Positions 8,118-16,308 of a stretch of 18,606 nucleotides of DNA are shown here, piece by piece. Source of the stretch: Hahellaceae bacterium (lineage in GTDB: Bacteria; Pseudomonadota; Gammaproteobacteria; Pseudomonadales; Oleiphilaceae); NCBI GenBank assembly GCA_016716085.1, contig JADJWY010000003.1:1-18606 (forward strand), read 5' to 3'. The translations under genes were made by a program, and so were the position numbers. Below the pieces are notes generated by a model, which made no database searches, was not told where the DNA came from, and saw nothing but the letters and a program-made list of their open reading frames with translations. Position 1 is the first letter of the stretch. Each line of letters opens with the position of its first letter.

Positions 8118-8348
8118 ATGTTCGATATTGGCTTTCTTGAGCTCATGTTAACGGCCGTCGTCGCGCTGCTGGTGCTGGGGCCTGAGCGCCTGCCCCATGC
8201 CGCCGCGCGGACGGCCGGGCGCTGGATTGGGCAAGCAAAGCGAATGATGAATCAGTTTTCTGAAGAACTTGATCGCGAAGTGCAGGCAAAGGATCTGGCC
8301 GATAAGTTGAGACAAGAACAGTTACGAAGTGGGCGTCGATCAGATTAA
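8118..8348 (+). CDS. tatB: Twin-arginine translocase subunit TatB, short form
   Basis: An intact 76-residue frame from ATG 8118. MFDIGFLELMLTAVVALLVL and GPERLP are the TatB signature (Glu in the membrane helix and the GPERLP hinge), followed by the amphipathic segment RTAGRWIGQAKRMMNQF and a charged helix (SEELDREVQAKDLADKL). TatB with TatC forms the receptor for twin-arginine signals. Usual TatB proteins are roughly 120-180 residues; here the long disordered C-terminal tail is missing, and the frame ends cleanly before a hairpin. No tatC follows: the next gene is rlmI on the other strand. The subunit would therefore have to use a TatC encoded elsewhere. Confidence 0.93.
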   Translation: MFDIGFLELMLTAVVALLVLGPERLPHAAARTAGRWIGQAKRMMNQFSEELDREVQAKDLADKLRQEQLRSGRRSD

Positions 8349-8363
8349 TTTGCTTCATGAGAG

Positions 8364-8391
8364 AATCGGCGAGGGCTCCCCATCGCCGATT
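8364..8391. terminator. Hairpin between convergent tatB and rlmI
   Basis: Perfect 9-bp stem AATCGGCGA / TCGCCGATT with a 10-nt loop, 15 nt after the tatB stop and 25 nt from the rlmI stop. There is no long T run on either side, so it may be a weak or Rho-assisted bidirectional terminator. Confidence 0.6.
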
Positions 8392-8416
8392 TCGGTAACA
8401 AATCTCGAACCGTCCC

Positions 8417-9613
8417 TCAGAGAGACGGCAGCACGCGCACCGTCATCGACTTGATGTAGTCGGTTTCAGGTACCGCAGGCAATATCGGGTGGTCGGGTCC
8501 CCGGTGGCCCTGTTCAAGCAGCTGTGCGTGTCGATCCGTGTGGCGGGCCGTGCTGCGAATGATGTCGAGCAGGCGGTCACGTTGCAGGTGCATCGAGCAG
8601 GAGGCAGACACCAGAATGCCACCGGGCAACAGCAGCTGCATCGCCAGTTGGTTCAGGCGGGTATAGGCCGCTTCACCCGCCGGAATATCCTTTTTACGCG
8701 GAATAAAGGCGGGTGGATCGACGATGACGACGTCAAATTTTTCGTTGCTTTCCCGCAAGGATTTCATCATCTCAAAGGCATCTCCGCACAATGTGCCGAG
8801 CTTGTCGTCCAAACCATTATGACGGGCGTTGGTCTTTGCCAGTTCCAGTGCAGGTGCTGAACTATCGATGCACAGAACCTGGCGCGCTCCAAATGCGGCG
8901 GCCTGTACCCCCCAGCCCCCCACGTAGCTGAAAACGTCAAGCACCCGAGCCCCGCGAACATAAGGCGCCAACGCGGCGCGATTCAGGCGGTGGTCATAGA
9001 ACCAGCCTGTTTTCTGTCCCTGTGCGACCGAAACTTCAAACCGGACGCCATTCTCCTCCAGCATGATATTTTCCAGGGCGGGGTCATCAGTGCTTTCCAC
9101 GCGGGTTTCCAGACCCTCTGCGGCGCGCATTTTGCCATCGTTTTTGAAAATGACGCGCTGAATACCGTGATCCTGTTTCAGGCAAGATGAAATGTCTGCC
9201 TGCAGGGTGTCCATCCCGTTTACCGAAATCTGCACCACGGCGACGTCCCCGAAGCGGTCAATGACCAGACCGGGCAGGCCATCGCTGTCACCAAAGGTCA
9301 TTCGATAAAATGGCTTCTCAAACCGCTGGTTGCGCATGGCGGCCGCCGTTTGCAATGCGCTCTCTCAGCAGGGTGCCGTCATCAAAGGTCGGGAGTACGT
9401 GAGATGAGCCGTCCACAAATGAGTGTTTGAGGATTGATAAAGGCCGTACCGAGAGGCTTTCCATTGGTCGCGAGGACAGACACCTGCTGACCGGCGGTAA
9501 AGGTATTCAAGGGCTGCGTCGGGTGTCACTTCATTGGAGTAAATCCACACATGGCCCGCGCGCAGGCGGCGGTCTGCCCCCTTTTGCAGGACGAGTTCGG
9601 GGTTGGCTTTCAT
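8417..9613 (-). CDS. rlmI: 23S rRNA (cytosine-1962-C5)-methyltransferase RlmI
   Basis: ATG 9613 to TGA 8417-8419, about 398 residues, matching RlmI length. The N-terminal PUA part reads LQKGADRRLRAGHVWIYSNE and, after an indel, FTAGQQVSVL. Next comes the linking domain (GDSDGLPGLVIDRFGDVAVV) and the Rossmann methyltransferase: QKTGWFYDHRLNR, the AdoMet loop VLDVFSYVGGWGVQAAAFGA, acidic D in VLCIDSS, catalytic-region motifs VDPPAF and SASCSMHL with the Cys expected for m5C formation. The enzyme methylates 23S rRNA in the cytoplasm. Frame changes near 9360 and 9500 are likely sequence errors, as the third frame supplies the missing INPQTLICGRLIS. From 9355 down the frame is clean. It is a housekeeping gene with its own promoter in the 78-bp gap facing the secretin-like gene. 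Confidence 0.93.
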
Positions 9614-9691
9614 CTATACTCTTCAATATGGCGATAGAGATCGGCAGCATAAACCAAGGGCTTACAGGTGTCTAATTCCGAGGGGGTACAC

Positions 9692-10531
9692 GTGAAACAG
9701 GCCGGTTCAGTAACGGAAATGGCGTTCTTGTCATCTGTCTTTTTATCTGCCCGCCTGAGCATACTCATGCTGGTACTGCTTCTGGCGACAGCCGTACATG
9801 GTCAGGAAATCGAGACCGTCAGACTGAACTACACGGATGCAGAAGCCGTGCTGCCGCAGCTTCGCCAGTTGTTTAACCCGGATGAACTGACCGTGTCTGG
9901 CATGAATCAGCAGTTGATCTTGCGCGGGCGCAATACCCGCGTCATACAGCAGGCGCTGGAAGCCATTGCCTCGTTGGATCAGCGTCGTCGTCAATTTCGT
10001 ATCACCCTGGAAACCGGCGGGGCGGGCGTGTCCAGCGGCACGGGGGTGGGCGCTGGCGCGACGGTGACGTCTTCGACCTCAAATGTGGCGATCGGTTTTC
10101 AGGGGCGCCAGATCAGCACGCGCAGTAATCAGGTACAAACCGTGACCGTGTTGGAGCACACGCCGGTGTTGATTCAGCAAGGGGTGATGCGGCCGGTGGT
10201 GACTGAGGTCTATACCGGGGCACAGGGCAGTGGTGTCAGGCAAGACTATCAGTCGCTGGACAGCGGGATGCGTGTGATACCCCGCGCCGTAGGAGAAAAC
10301 GAAGTTGAGCTGGAAATAGAGGTCGCTGAGGCTCGCCCACTGGGGGCCGACGGCATGCAAGTGCAACGGGGTAATCTCAGTACACGGCGACGAGTGCGGG
10401 CGGGGGAGTGGGTTGAGCTGGCAGAGCGTTATTCGGATTCAGACACCCGCGAGGCAGGTGTCATTCATTATTCAACCGAACGTCTGGACAGCGGTCAGGC
10501 GTACCGCCTGAGAGTCGACATGATGGATTAG
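9692..10531 (+). CDS. Short secretin-domain (NolW/type II-III secretion-like) periplasmic protein
   Basis: GTG 9692 is preferred because GAGGGGG lies 5 nt upstream; an in-frame GTG at 9668 and ATG at 9719 are alternatives. The product of about 279 residues begins with a hydrophobic export signal (LSILMLVLLLATAVHG). It is followed by a secretin N1-like fold, ETVRLNYTDAEAVLPQLRQL to RVIQQALEAIASLD, then a Gly/Ser/Thr-rich stretch and a small secretin-like domain (VMRPVVTEVYTG, DSGMRVIPRAVGENEVELEI). True secretins are 400-700 residues and have a full beta-barrel; this one lacks the long barrel section and no pilus or secretion genes are adjacent. It may be an accessory or orphan secretin-fold protein. 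The frame is intact. Its stop overlaps the stop of the convergent gene. Confidence 0.85.
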   Translation: MKQAGSVTEMAFLSSVFLSARLSILMLVLLLATAVHGQEIETVRLNYTDAEAVLPQLRQLFNPDELTVSGMNQQLILRGRNTRVIQQALEAIASLDQRRRQFRITLETGGAGVSSGTGVGAGATVTSSTSNVAIGFQGRQISTRSNQVQTVTVLEHTPVLIQQGVMRPVVTEVYTGAQGSGVRQDYQSLDSGMRVIPRAVGENEVELEIEVAEARPLGADGMQVQRGNLSTRRRVRAGEWVELAERYSDSDTREAGVIHYSTERLDSGQAYRLRVDMMD

Positions 10532-10920
10532 AACTGAATCTTACCACCCATTCCTCCCATTCCTCCCATGCCACCGGGAGACCCGCCGGGGAATGACGAG
10601 TGACGAGAGGCTTGCTGACGGCGCATTTCTTTGAGTTCTTCGATGGTTTCTTCCATGGCCTTGCGCGCGGCATCACCAAACTGGGTGCATGCTTCAGCCA
10701 GCGTCGCGGCGGGGATTTCGAAGCTGAGCGGCAGCGCGCCAGCGGGCGTCATCATCTGCGCCTGACCGATATAAATAACGGGACGACGAGGATCCGTATT
10801 GCCTTCCGCATCGACAGGGGTCATGCGTCGCAGTGTTCCTACTTTCTGGTCCGTAAACGTTTCCTCGCGATACAACTCGGCACTGTTCATCGTGAGGCTC
10901 ATATCATTCTCGGTGTTCAT
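10528..10920 (-). CDS. Small conserved protein with Gly-Met-rich C-terminal tail, function unknown
   Basis: An intact 130-residue frame from ATG 10920; Met residues at positions 7 and 11 are possible later starts because no clear Shine-Dalgarno precedes 10920. The body is soluble and has no signal peptide: ELYREETFTDQKVGTLRRMT, RPVIYIGQAQMMTPAGALPL, then a predicted helix AACTQFGDAARKAMEE-type region rich in Glu and Lys. It ends in a low-complexity tail, GGSPGGMGGMGGMGGKIQF. A tail of this kind recalls the GGM repeats of chaperonin C-termini, but nothing else here is chaperonin-like. I have seen no assigned function for this sequence type; the pattern looks like a conserved cytoplasmic protein of gammaproteobacteria. 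It converges on the secretin-like gene with overlapping stops. Confidence 0.8.
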   Translation of the reverse strand: MNTENDMSLTMNSAELYREETFTDQKVGTLRRMTPVDAEGNTDPRRPVIYIGQAQMMTPAGALPLSFEIPAATLAEACTQFGDAARKAMEETIEELKEMRRQQASRHSSFPGGSPGGMGGMGGMGGKIQF

Positions 10921-11109
10921 ATTGCGATAGCCTACCTATTTGCCATGAAAATACTTGATGATTGTATCACGCTTGGTTAGCATACTTTATATAAATGTAA
11001 CAACGTGTAATTCCTTCATTAATGGACGCCCAGTGACAACGGATGTACCCCGATTTGGCTGTTCGGTGCGAGTCTGTTGAGTGTCCACCCTAGTTCAGGA
11101 CTTTGTCGA
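10921..11109. other. Intergenic region between divergent genes, no feature recognised
   Basis: AT-rich stretch (ACTTTATATAAATGT near 10984) between the Gly/Met-tail gene and the 171-residue protein gene. It should hold two divergent promoters. I could not support specific -35/-10 boxes, an RNA gene or a dyad here. Confidence 0.4.
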
Positions 11110-11625
11110 TGACGCAGAGCGCCGACACGATGAGTAAACCGACAGCCGGTCATACCCCGTGCTCAAGAAGCTGGCAAATGTGCCGGTATCAGAATACAGC
11201 GATGTCTTTGGTAAGGGCTTTGCGCAACGTAAAGCCTCACCGATGAGACGCTTGTTGGGCTTGGGCGGGATTCAGACCTGTCGTCACTTAAAACCTACCG
11301 GGTACACTTCAACGCAGCGCTGTGGTTACGCTTTTATCGTTTGCCGGTTAATCCAGTGGGGTTCTGGCTCGAATACGAAGATGCGACCGGGGTAAAAAAC
11401 CTGCTGGTCGATCAGGTTAAGGTTCAGGATGCAGGTCAGGTCATGCTGGCAGGTCAGGTTGCAATTTCTCTGGTTGGCGGGCTGGCAAGCGTCAGAGCCT
11501 GCTGCAGTGGTATCCGTCCAGACGAACATTTTCGGGTTGAAGAATTATTCGTCCAGCGCCAGCAGCCGCTGCCCACGCCTGCGCGCTCGCACGCCTTCGG
11601 CGCGCGTTCTCCTAAAATGCGTTAA
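11110..11625 (+). CDS. Unrecognised soluble protein of about 171 residues (frameshifted)
   Basis: After two indels a continuous product can be read: ATG 11110 gives MTQSADTMSKPTAGHTP, then LKKLANVPVSEYSDVFGKGF, an Arg-rich PMRRLLGLGG, an alternate frame with VVTLKTYRVHFNAALWLRFY, and finally LPVNPVGFWLEYEDATG, VKNLLVDQVKVQDAGQVMLA, GLASVRACCSGI and DEHFRVEELFVQRQQPLP, stop TAA 11623-11625. There is no signal peptide or membrane helix. The alternating VDQVKVQDAGQVMLAGQVAI region suggests beta structure and CC could be metal-binding or incidental. I do not recognise the family. The smooth read-through across frames supports a real gene. The WG-repeat gene starts 6 nt downstream, so the two are probably co-transcribed. 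Confidence 0.6.
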
Positions 11626-11631
11626 GTTTTC

Positions 11632-12551
11632 ATGGCCGTTCTGCGGTTGGCGTGCCGTCTAATGTCTGTTTTCCTGTGGGGTGGGCTGCTGTTGCCTCTC
11701 CATGGGAATGCTGAACCCGGGTTGTCGATCTCAAGAGTCAGCGGTGTGCATCGGCTCTTCCGCTTGAGCGCAGTGTCTGCGTGTCTAAATCGCACAACGC
11801 GACGAAACGCGGGTGGACCGGCGTAATGATCAGTGCCGTTTTCTGGACAAGGCCTCTGGTCGGGTGCTGGGTTCCCGCAGCTATCGGCAGTGTGGCGCGT
11901 ATTACACCCGTAATGTGGCAATAGCCTGTGCGCCCGGCCCAGGCAATCCGGTGGGCTGTGGCACGGTGGATCGAAAGGGGATGTGATTCTGCCTCACGAT
12001 TTATCAGGATGTCCGGGTGTCTCAAGACTCCTCGATTGTATCCATCAAGTTGAGTGACAAATGGGGGTTCTTTGATCTGGACGCCCGTAAAGTTCTGCTG
12101 GCCCCTCAGTTTGCCCGCGTGAATGATTTTCGCGAGGATCTGGCCTATGTAGAAGGGGCTGGCGACGAGGACAATGATCAGGGCTGGTTTATCAACCGGG
12201 AAGGTGATCGGCTGGCCGTTGTACCGCCTGGTGTGCGGAGCGTGGGTCAGTTTCACGAGGGCCGGCGAGAGCCACGGTGGCTGGTCGCTGGGGCTTTCTC
12301 AATTCGCGAGCCCAGTGGGTGATCCCGGCACAATTTGTCGACGCAACCGATTTCGATCGGGCGCGTGCAGTGGTTAAAGTTGCACGGAAACCTGAGCAGT
12401 GGGCCGTCATTGATTTACAGGGACGCGGAGTCATCTTTCTGGAAGGGGCGCGCCTCATCGCATGTTGGGTTGGAATGGCGAGGGCTGGAACTTGAAGTCG
12501 GCTGTGCGGCAGATGGGGGCGTTCATCCCACTGGCGAGAAACGGTGCCTGA
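11632..12551 (+). CDS. WG-repeat protein with signal peptide (frameshifted)
   Basis: ATG 11632 begins a leader, MSVFLWGGLLLPLHGNA, with a good signal-peptidase site after GNA, so the protein is exported. Two frame changes later comes RNDQCRFLDKASGRVLG then a Cys-rich stretch (YRQCGAYYTRN, CAPGPGNPVGCGTV), then WG-type repeats: KLSDKWGFFDLDARKVLLAP followed by QFARVNDF, a middle unit ending GGWSLGLSQF or, in the better frame, GRWGFLNSRAQWVIPAQFVD, and QWAVIDLQGRGVIF. The pattern (W-G-F-x-D/N ... I-x-P-x-F) is that of the WG containing repeat family, found in exported or surface proteins of unknown role. The end is uncertain: VGWNGEGWNLKSAVRQMGAF leads to stop TGA 12549-12551. No Shine-Dalgarno is evident before 11632. 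Confidence 0.7.
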
Positions 12552-12619
12552 CGGTCGCAGGCCCACTTAATCAGGCCCCCGCATGTGCCTTAATTAAGGG
12601 TGCAGAAAACTGACAGGTT

Positions 12620-13265
12620 CTAATGCGACAAGGCATGCAGAGCGGCTGAGGTCCTGACAGTCTCATCAAGTTGCTTCAGGGTCTGCAGACCCTGACGCTG
12701 CGCTTGATGTAAAGCGATTAACGCCAGTTCTGCAGTACACAGCGCATCTATCGCCGCCTGATGGCGGTTCGGCATCTCCAGACGAAAGTGCGCCATCCAA
12801 TCATCCAGTGTGCGGAACTGCCGTTGTTCCGGGAATAATGCCCTGAGCCAGAAGCGACATCGCTGAAAGGAAGTCGGCAGGTCAGGTTCAGGTTTATACG
12901 GAGTTCACGCTCCAGCATGGCTTTGTCGAACGCGGCATGGAAGGCCAGCAAGGGTTTATCACGTATGGCGCAGGAAGCGGCTATAGGTCTCCGCAGTTCC
13001 CGGCCCGGGTTAATTGTTGCGGTGTCAGCCGATGTATCAGGATGTTGTGTTCGTTGAGCGGAATGTCGATTTTTAAAACAGCCTCAAAGCGCCTGTTCAG
13101 CACAATTCCCGCCATCGAAACATCGAATGCACCCAAAGACAGCACGCGATCGCGCATGGTATCCAGGGCCGCTGGTTTCGGTATCGATGACGCACCAGGT
13201 GAGTTTTTCCAGAGGGTCTCCGGTGCTGGAGGTGGCCAGTGCAGAGTGGTTCTGAAAAGTCCCAT
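12620..13265 (-). CDS. DnaQ-like 3'-5' exonuclease (DEDDh), frameshifted
   Basis: About 215 residues from ATG 13265 to TAG 12620-12622. The DEDDh fold is visible across frames: exo I as CVIDTETSG, then TMRDRVLSLGAFDVSMAGIV, HNILIHRLTPQQL, exo II as LLAFHAAFDKAMLERELR, and exo III as NRHQAAIDALCTAEL, where the H-x4-D spacing marks the DEDDh type. It resembles the stand-alone epsilon-like exonucleases encoded next to DUF294 proteins rather than the replicative subunit, which is usually larger at about 240 residues with a clamp-binding tail. Its start overlaps the stop of the DUF294 gene in TAATG, so translation is coupled. At least three indels interrupt the frame. Confidence 0.85.
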
Positions 13266-15143
13266 TATAATTGATAGCTCCGAGGCCAGTTTTCGTTGCA
13301 AACGCTGAGCTTGCCGGAAGGCCTCTTTGAGTATCCGCTGATCGAGCGGATTCAGCAATTCCGGGGGCAACAAGATTGCTGGGGACCGTTTTTCCGCAAT
13401 GCGTCCAGTTGCCAGCGCAAGCGCAGCAGCTGGATAAACTGGTAGGCTTCCACCAGGCGTTCACGTCGGGTGATTCGGAGCACGCCTGCAGCTTCCAGCC
13501 CCCCGTAAGCGTGAGAGAGTGTTTGTCTCAGAAATGCCATGCGCTAAAGCAAGAACTCTTGCGGCATCCACAAAGGGGAAAGTCCCTCCTTCTTCAGATC
13601 AATGCCTTTTATCCCCCTGATTTTGCGTCACGAAATGACTGAACAGACCCAGTGGTGGGCGTCGCTGAAGGGCGGTTTCAGCAAGCATTCGTTGAAACAG
13701 CGTGTTTTGGCGCAGTCTTTCGGAGATGGCGAGCCGGGTTTGCTCCAGTAACGATGTATCGCCCCATTGCACGCGCAGATCGAAATAAATGCAGGAGTTC
13801 AGGAGGTTCTGAGGTGTTGCAGCGTCGATAAACCGTTCAAACCATTGATGCCACTCGGGTTGACTGCGACAAAGCTGGGGTTGCTTGCCATGATGTTGCC
13901 CGGGCAAAGCGCGAAGCCACACTGTGCGAGGGCATCATTGATTTGTTTGGCCAGGCATGAGGTCTTTGGCGGGAAATATCAGGGTCTGTCCCAGAGACAA
14001 AGACAATGCCGTTGTCTGGTCGGTCAGTAGTGTTTGCTCTTTGCGTCCGGCGCTGCCAAAACTTAGCGGGAAAACTGGATGTCAGAGGTGTGCTGGGTTT
14101 TGAGTGTCAGGCGAATGGCCTGTCGCGTCGTGTAGTCATTCAGTAGCGTGATCAGCCGGTTAATCTGATCTGCGCTGGCGCCGTAGGCAATCAGGGTTTC
14201 CGCAAGGCGACCCACTTCATCCTGCATATCAGCAAGGGCTGCGACGCTAGGTGCATTAGCCATCGTGCGGGCAATATGAACCAGATTGACGCGCTGCAGG
14301 GAAAGAGGTCCCGCTCTGGAAATAACTCCGACACAGCGAATATTCTCCAGCAGTAAAATATGGGCAAAATGGTGTTTCGCCATGGTAAGGGCTGCTTCAA
14401 ACGCCGTGGCACCTGCGGGCAGCCCGACGGGGGTTATTCGCCATAACGCTGGCAATCGGCCCTTCCGGGCTGATGCGCGGGTCTGCAACGATTCGACGCA
14501 GATCCCGGAGGGTGAAAATGCCTCGCGGAATGGCGTCCTCCCCAGCAATCACAATCGAGCCCACGCCTTGCTGATGCATCCGTCTGGCGGCTTCGCGGAT
14601 CGCCGTGTCGGGCGAACACACGACAGGTCTGCGTCGGCTGAGCGTCAGGAGGAAGTGTCCAGTGAGAAATGATCACTCAGGGCTACCTGCGCCTGCGACC
14701 TCCTGAATCTGGCGGTTGACCACATCAAGCAGGCTGCTGATCCCCACGCAGGCAGAAATCCCGGAAGGCGCTACTCCGTGTAAACAGTTCGACGAAGATC
14801 GATTTCGCGCAGACCAGACAAAACGTATCCTGCGTCGTGATATGAGTCGTTCGCGTGGCCTTTCGCCCACCAATGCCGCCATCGGAAAGCAGTCACAGGG
14901 CCGATAACAAGGTTGTATTAGCATTTTCCTGTGGCAGTGCCGTTCGTTCTCCCGCACTTCGCCTTGCTTGAGTATGTAGAAGTGTTCGACTTGCCATGCG
15001 CAGGCGAAAGGATTTCTGTGCCTGAGGGAAAGTAAGATAAGACGCAGTTTTCAAGCAGATAGCCAAGATCACGGTCGTCCATCTGATTGAATGGCGCGTA
15101 GTGATTGATGTAAGCCAATCAGGGTTTTTAGGGAGTCCGACAT
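13265..15143 (-). CDS. DUF294 nucleotidyltransferase-like regulator with cNMP-binding and CBS domains (frameshifted)
   Basis: Reconstructed length about 626 residues, typical for this family. ATG 15143 has AAAGG upstream. Domains in order: a cyclic-nucleotide-binding domain (NQMDDRDLGYLLENCVLSYF, PSGTEILSPAHGKSNTFYIL), a CBS pair (AIREAARRMHQQGVGSIVIA, GIFTLRDLRRIVAD), a DUF294 nucleotidyltransferase core with GSAGRKEQTLLTDQDNGIVF near 14030-14085 (the GS..R.EQ...DQD motif), and the DUF294_C helical domain (EWHQWFERFIDAATPQNLLN, LAISERLRQNTLFQRMLAET). It ends RQAQRLQRKLA and, after an indel, SYQL with TAA 13265-13267. The architecture is close to a GlnD-type protein-modifying enzyme, but substrate and partner are unknown. 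In related genomes the family is often beside acetate-type symporters like the one at 1752-3533. Several indels break the frame. Confidence 0.87.
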
Positions 15144-15169
15144 GCCGGCACCTTTGGGCGATGCGTGTT

Positions 15170-15225
15170 TACCTTATCTTCCTATGGGCAGGAGAAAAAG
15201 CTATTAACCAAAGTCTGATAAGGTA
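15170..15225. promoter_or_regulatory. Widely spaced 9-bp inverted repeat in a divergent promoter
   Basis: TACCTTATC at 15170-15178 and GATAAGGTA at 15217-15225 are perfect complements 38 bp apart, within the 112-bp gap between the divergent DUF294 and DUF302 genes. This could be two half-sites of a regulator acting on both promoters. No regulator can be named. Confidence 0.4.
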
Positions 15226-15255
15226 GTCTTGGCCGCAAATGGAAGGAGGCGAATG

Positions 15256-15742
15256 ATGGTGAAAATCCCCTTTAAGATGATGCGGATCAATACAGGGATC
15301 AGCCTAAAAGCACTAGCCTTGTGGACGGTGCTGATAGTTGTGTGGGGGCATGCCTCGGCAGATGATGGCCGTTCATGCGGCAGGTGCGGCGACAGTTGAC
15401 GAAACCGCGGCGAAAGCACTCAGGTGCTCTCAAAGGAAAAAATGACGGTGTTTCTGCAGATGGATCACGCTCAGGGTGGCGCCAGCAGGGTTCGGTGCGC
15501 GATATGCAGCTTGATCCTGTTGGCAATCTCGGGTTGGGTGCCAGTCTGATCCAGTGTTCACCCCACCGTCGGAATTGACTTACCAATGAAGCTGTTGATC
15601 TGGGAAGACCTGCAGGAATGTGTTTGTCAGTTATAACGACCCCGGCTACCTGGCGGATCGTCATGAAATGAGCCTCTGTGCACCACTGATTCGTCAGCTC
15701 AGTCAGAAGCTGAACACGATTATCACCGCCATCGGTGAATGA
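15256..15742 (+). CDS. DUF302 domain protein with signal peptide (frameshifted)
   Basis: Two ATG codons in tandem at 15253 and 15256 follow GGAAGGAGGCGA; the second has the better 6-nt spacing. The leader ISLKALALWTVLIVVWGHAS ends in a clear A-S-A site before DDG, so the protein is periplasmic or secreted. After indels the frames give KEKMTVFLQMDHAQG, LILLAISG, QCSPTVGIDLPMKLLIWED, NVFVSYNDPGYLADRHEM and CAPLIRQLSQKLNTIITAIG, stop TGA 15740-15742. The pattern (FxxIDHA, LPxKxLxWED, VSYNDPxYLAxRH) is the DUF302 fold, a small alpha-beta domain of unknown role. About 162 residues in total. The CBS gene starts 29 nt downstream, forming an operon. Confidence 0.82.
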
Positions 15743-15771
15743 CGATAAAAAAAGTAGAGGAAATAACTGCT

Positions 15772-16263
15772 ATGGCACTAGTAAAGGATGTAATGAAGAC
15801 CAATCTGGTCACGGCAAGCCCGGACGAAAGCGTTGCCGTGGTTAGCCGACGAATGAAAAAGAGAATCACTTGGGGCCGTCCTGGGTGATGCTGAGTGGTA
15901 AGATGGTCGGTATATTCACTGAGCGGGATATATTGAACCGCGTCGTCGCCGAGGGCGTAACGCTGATCAGGTTCGCGTTGAGGAGGTCTGCACCCTGAAT
16001 CCTGTTGCGGTCAAGCATCGACGGCAATCAAGGCCTGCGCTGCGATATTGCGCAAACAGGCCTTTCGCCATCTGCCCGTGGTTGATGATGCTGAACAGCC
16101 CATTGGCATCGTCTCATCCAGAGACTTTTTCAGTTTATGACCGACGAGCTTGAGCACGTGATTGACACCTTCCGCAAAAGTGGGGGAGAAGGTCGAAGAA
16201 AGTTTCGACCCCTATGAGTATCTTGGGGCAGGTGGTGTCGGGCTGCGAGGAACACCAGAGTAG
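15772..16263 (+). CDS. CBS-domain-pair protein (frameshifted)
   Basis: ATG 15772 with AGAGGA 9 nt upstream; stop TAG 16261-16263; about 163 residues. The first CBS motif reads VKDVMKTNLVTASPDESVAV then LSGKMVGIFTERDILNRVVA, and the second VEEVCTLNPVAVKH, AIKACAAILRKQAFRHLPVV and IGIVSSRDFFSF. The C-terminal tail (LEHVIDTFRKSGGE, DPYEYLGAGGVGLRG) is polar. The protein is one Bateman module with no catalytic domain; such proteins bind adenine nucleotides and tune other proteins. Three indels break the frame (near 15865, 15962 and 16018). It is the second gene after the DUF302 gene, and lies near a second CBS protein (the DUF294 gene) transcribed in the opposite direction. Confidence 0.87.
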
Positions 16264-16279
16264 GGGCATTCAGAAACAG

Positions 16280-16307
16280 CCTCCGCACACCCCGCGTCGT
16301 GTGGAGG
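16280..16307. terminator. Imperfect hairpin between convergent CBS and DUF481 genes
   Basis: Arms CCTCC..ACAC and GTGTGGAGG pair with a 2-nt bulge around an 8-nt loop, in the 45-bp gap between the two stops. No T run follows, so terminator activity is uncertain. Confidence 0.35.
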
Positions 16308-16308
16308 G

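Noticed and set aside
8489..8860. Plus-strand frame of 123 codons
   Set aside because: Antisense to the methyltransferase core of rlmI, whose frame is unbroken and conserved there.
12588..12599. Perfect 12-bp palindrome CCTTAATTAAGG between convergent genes
   Set aside because: AT-rich core, no T run and no flanking extension of the symmetry; too weak for a terminator or operator call.
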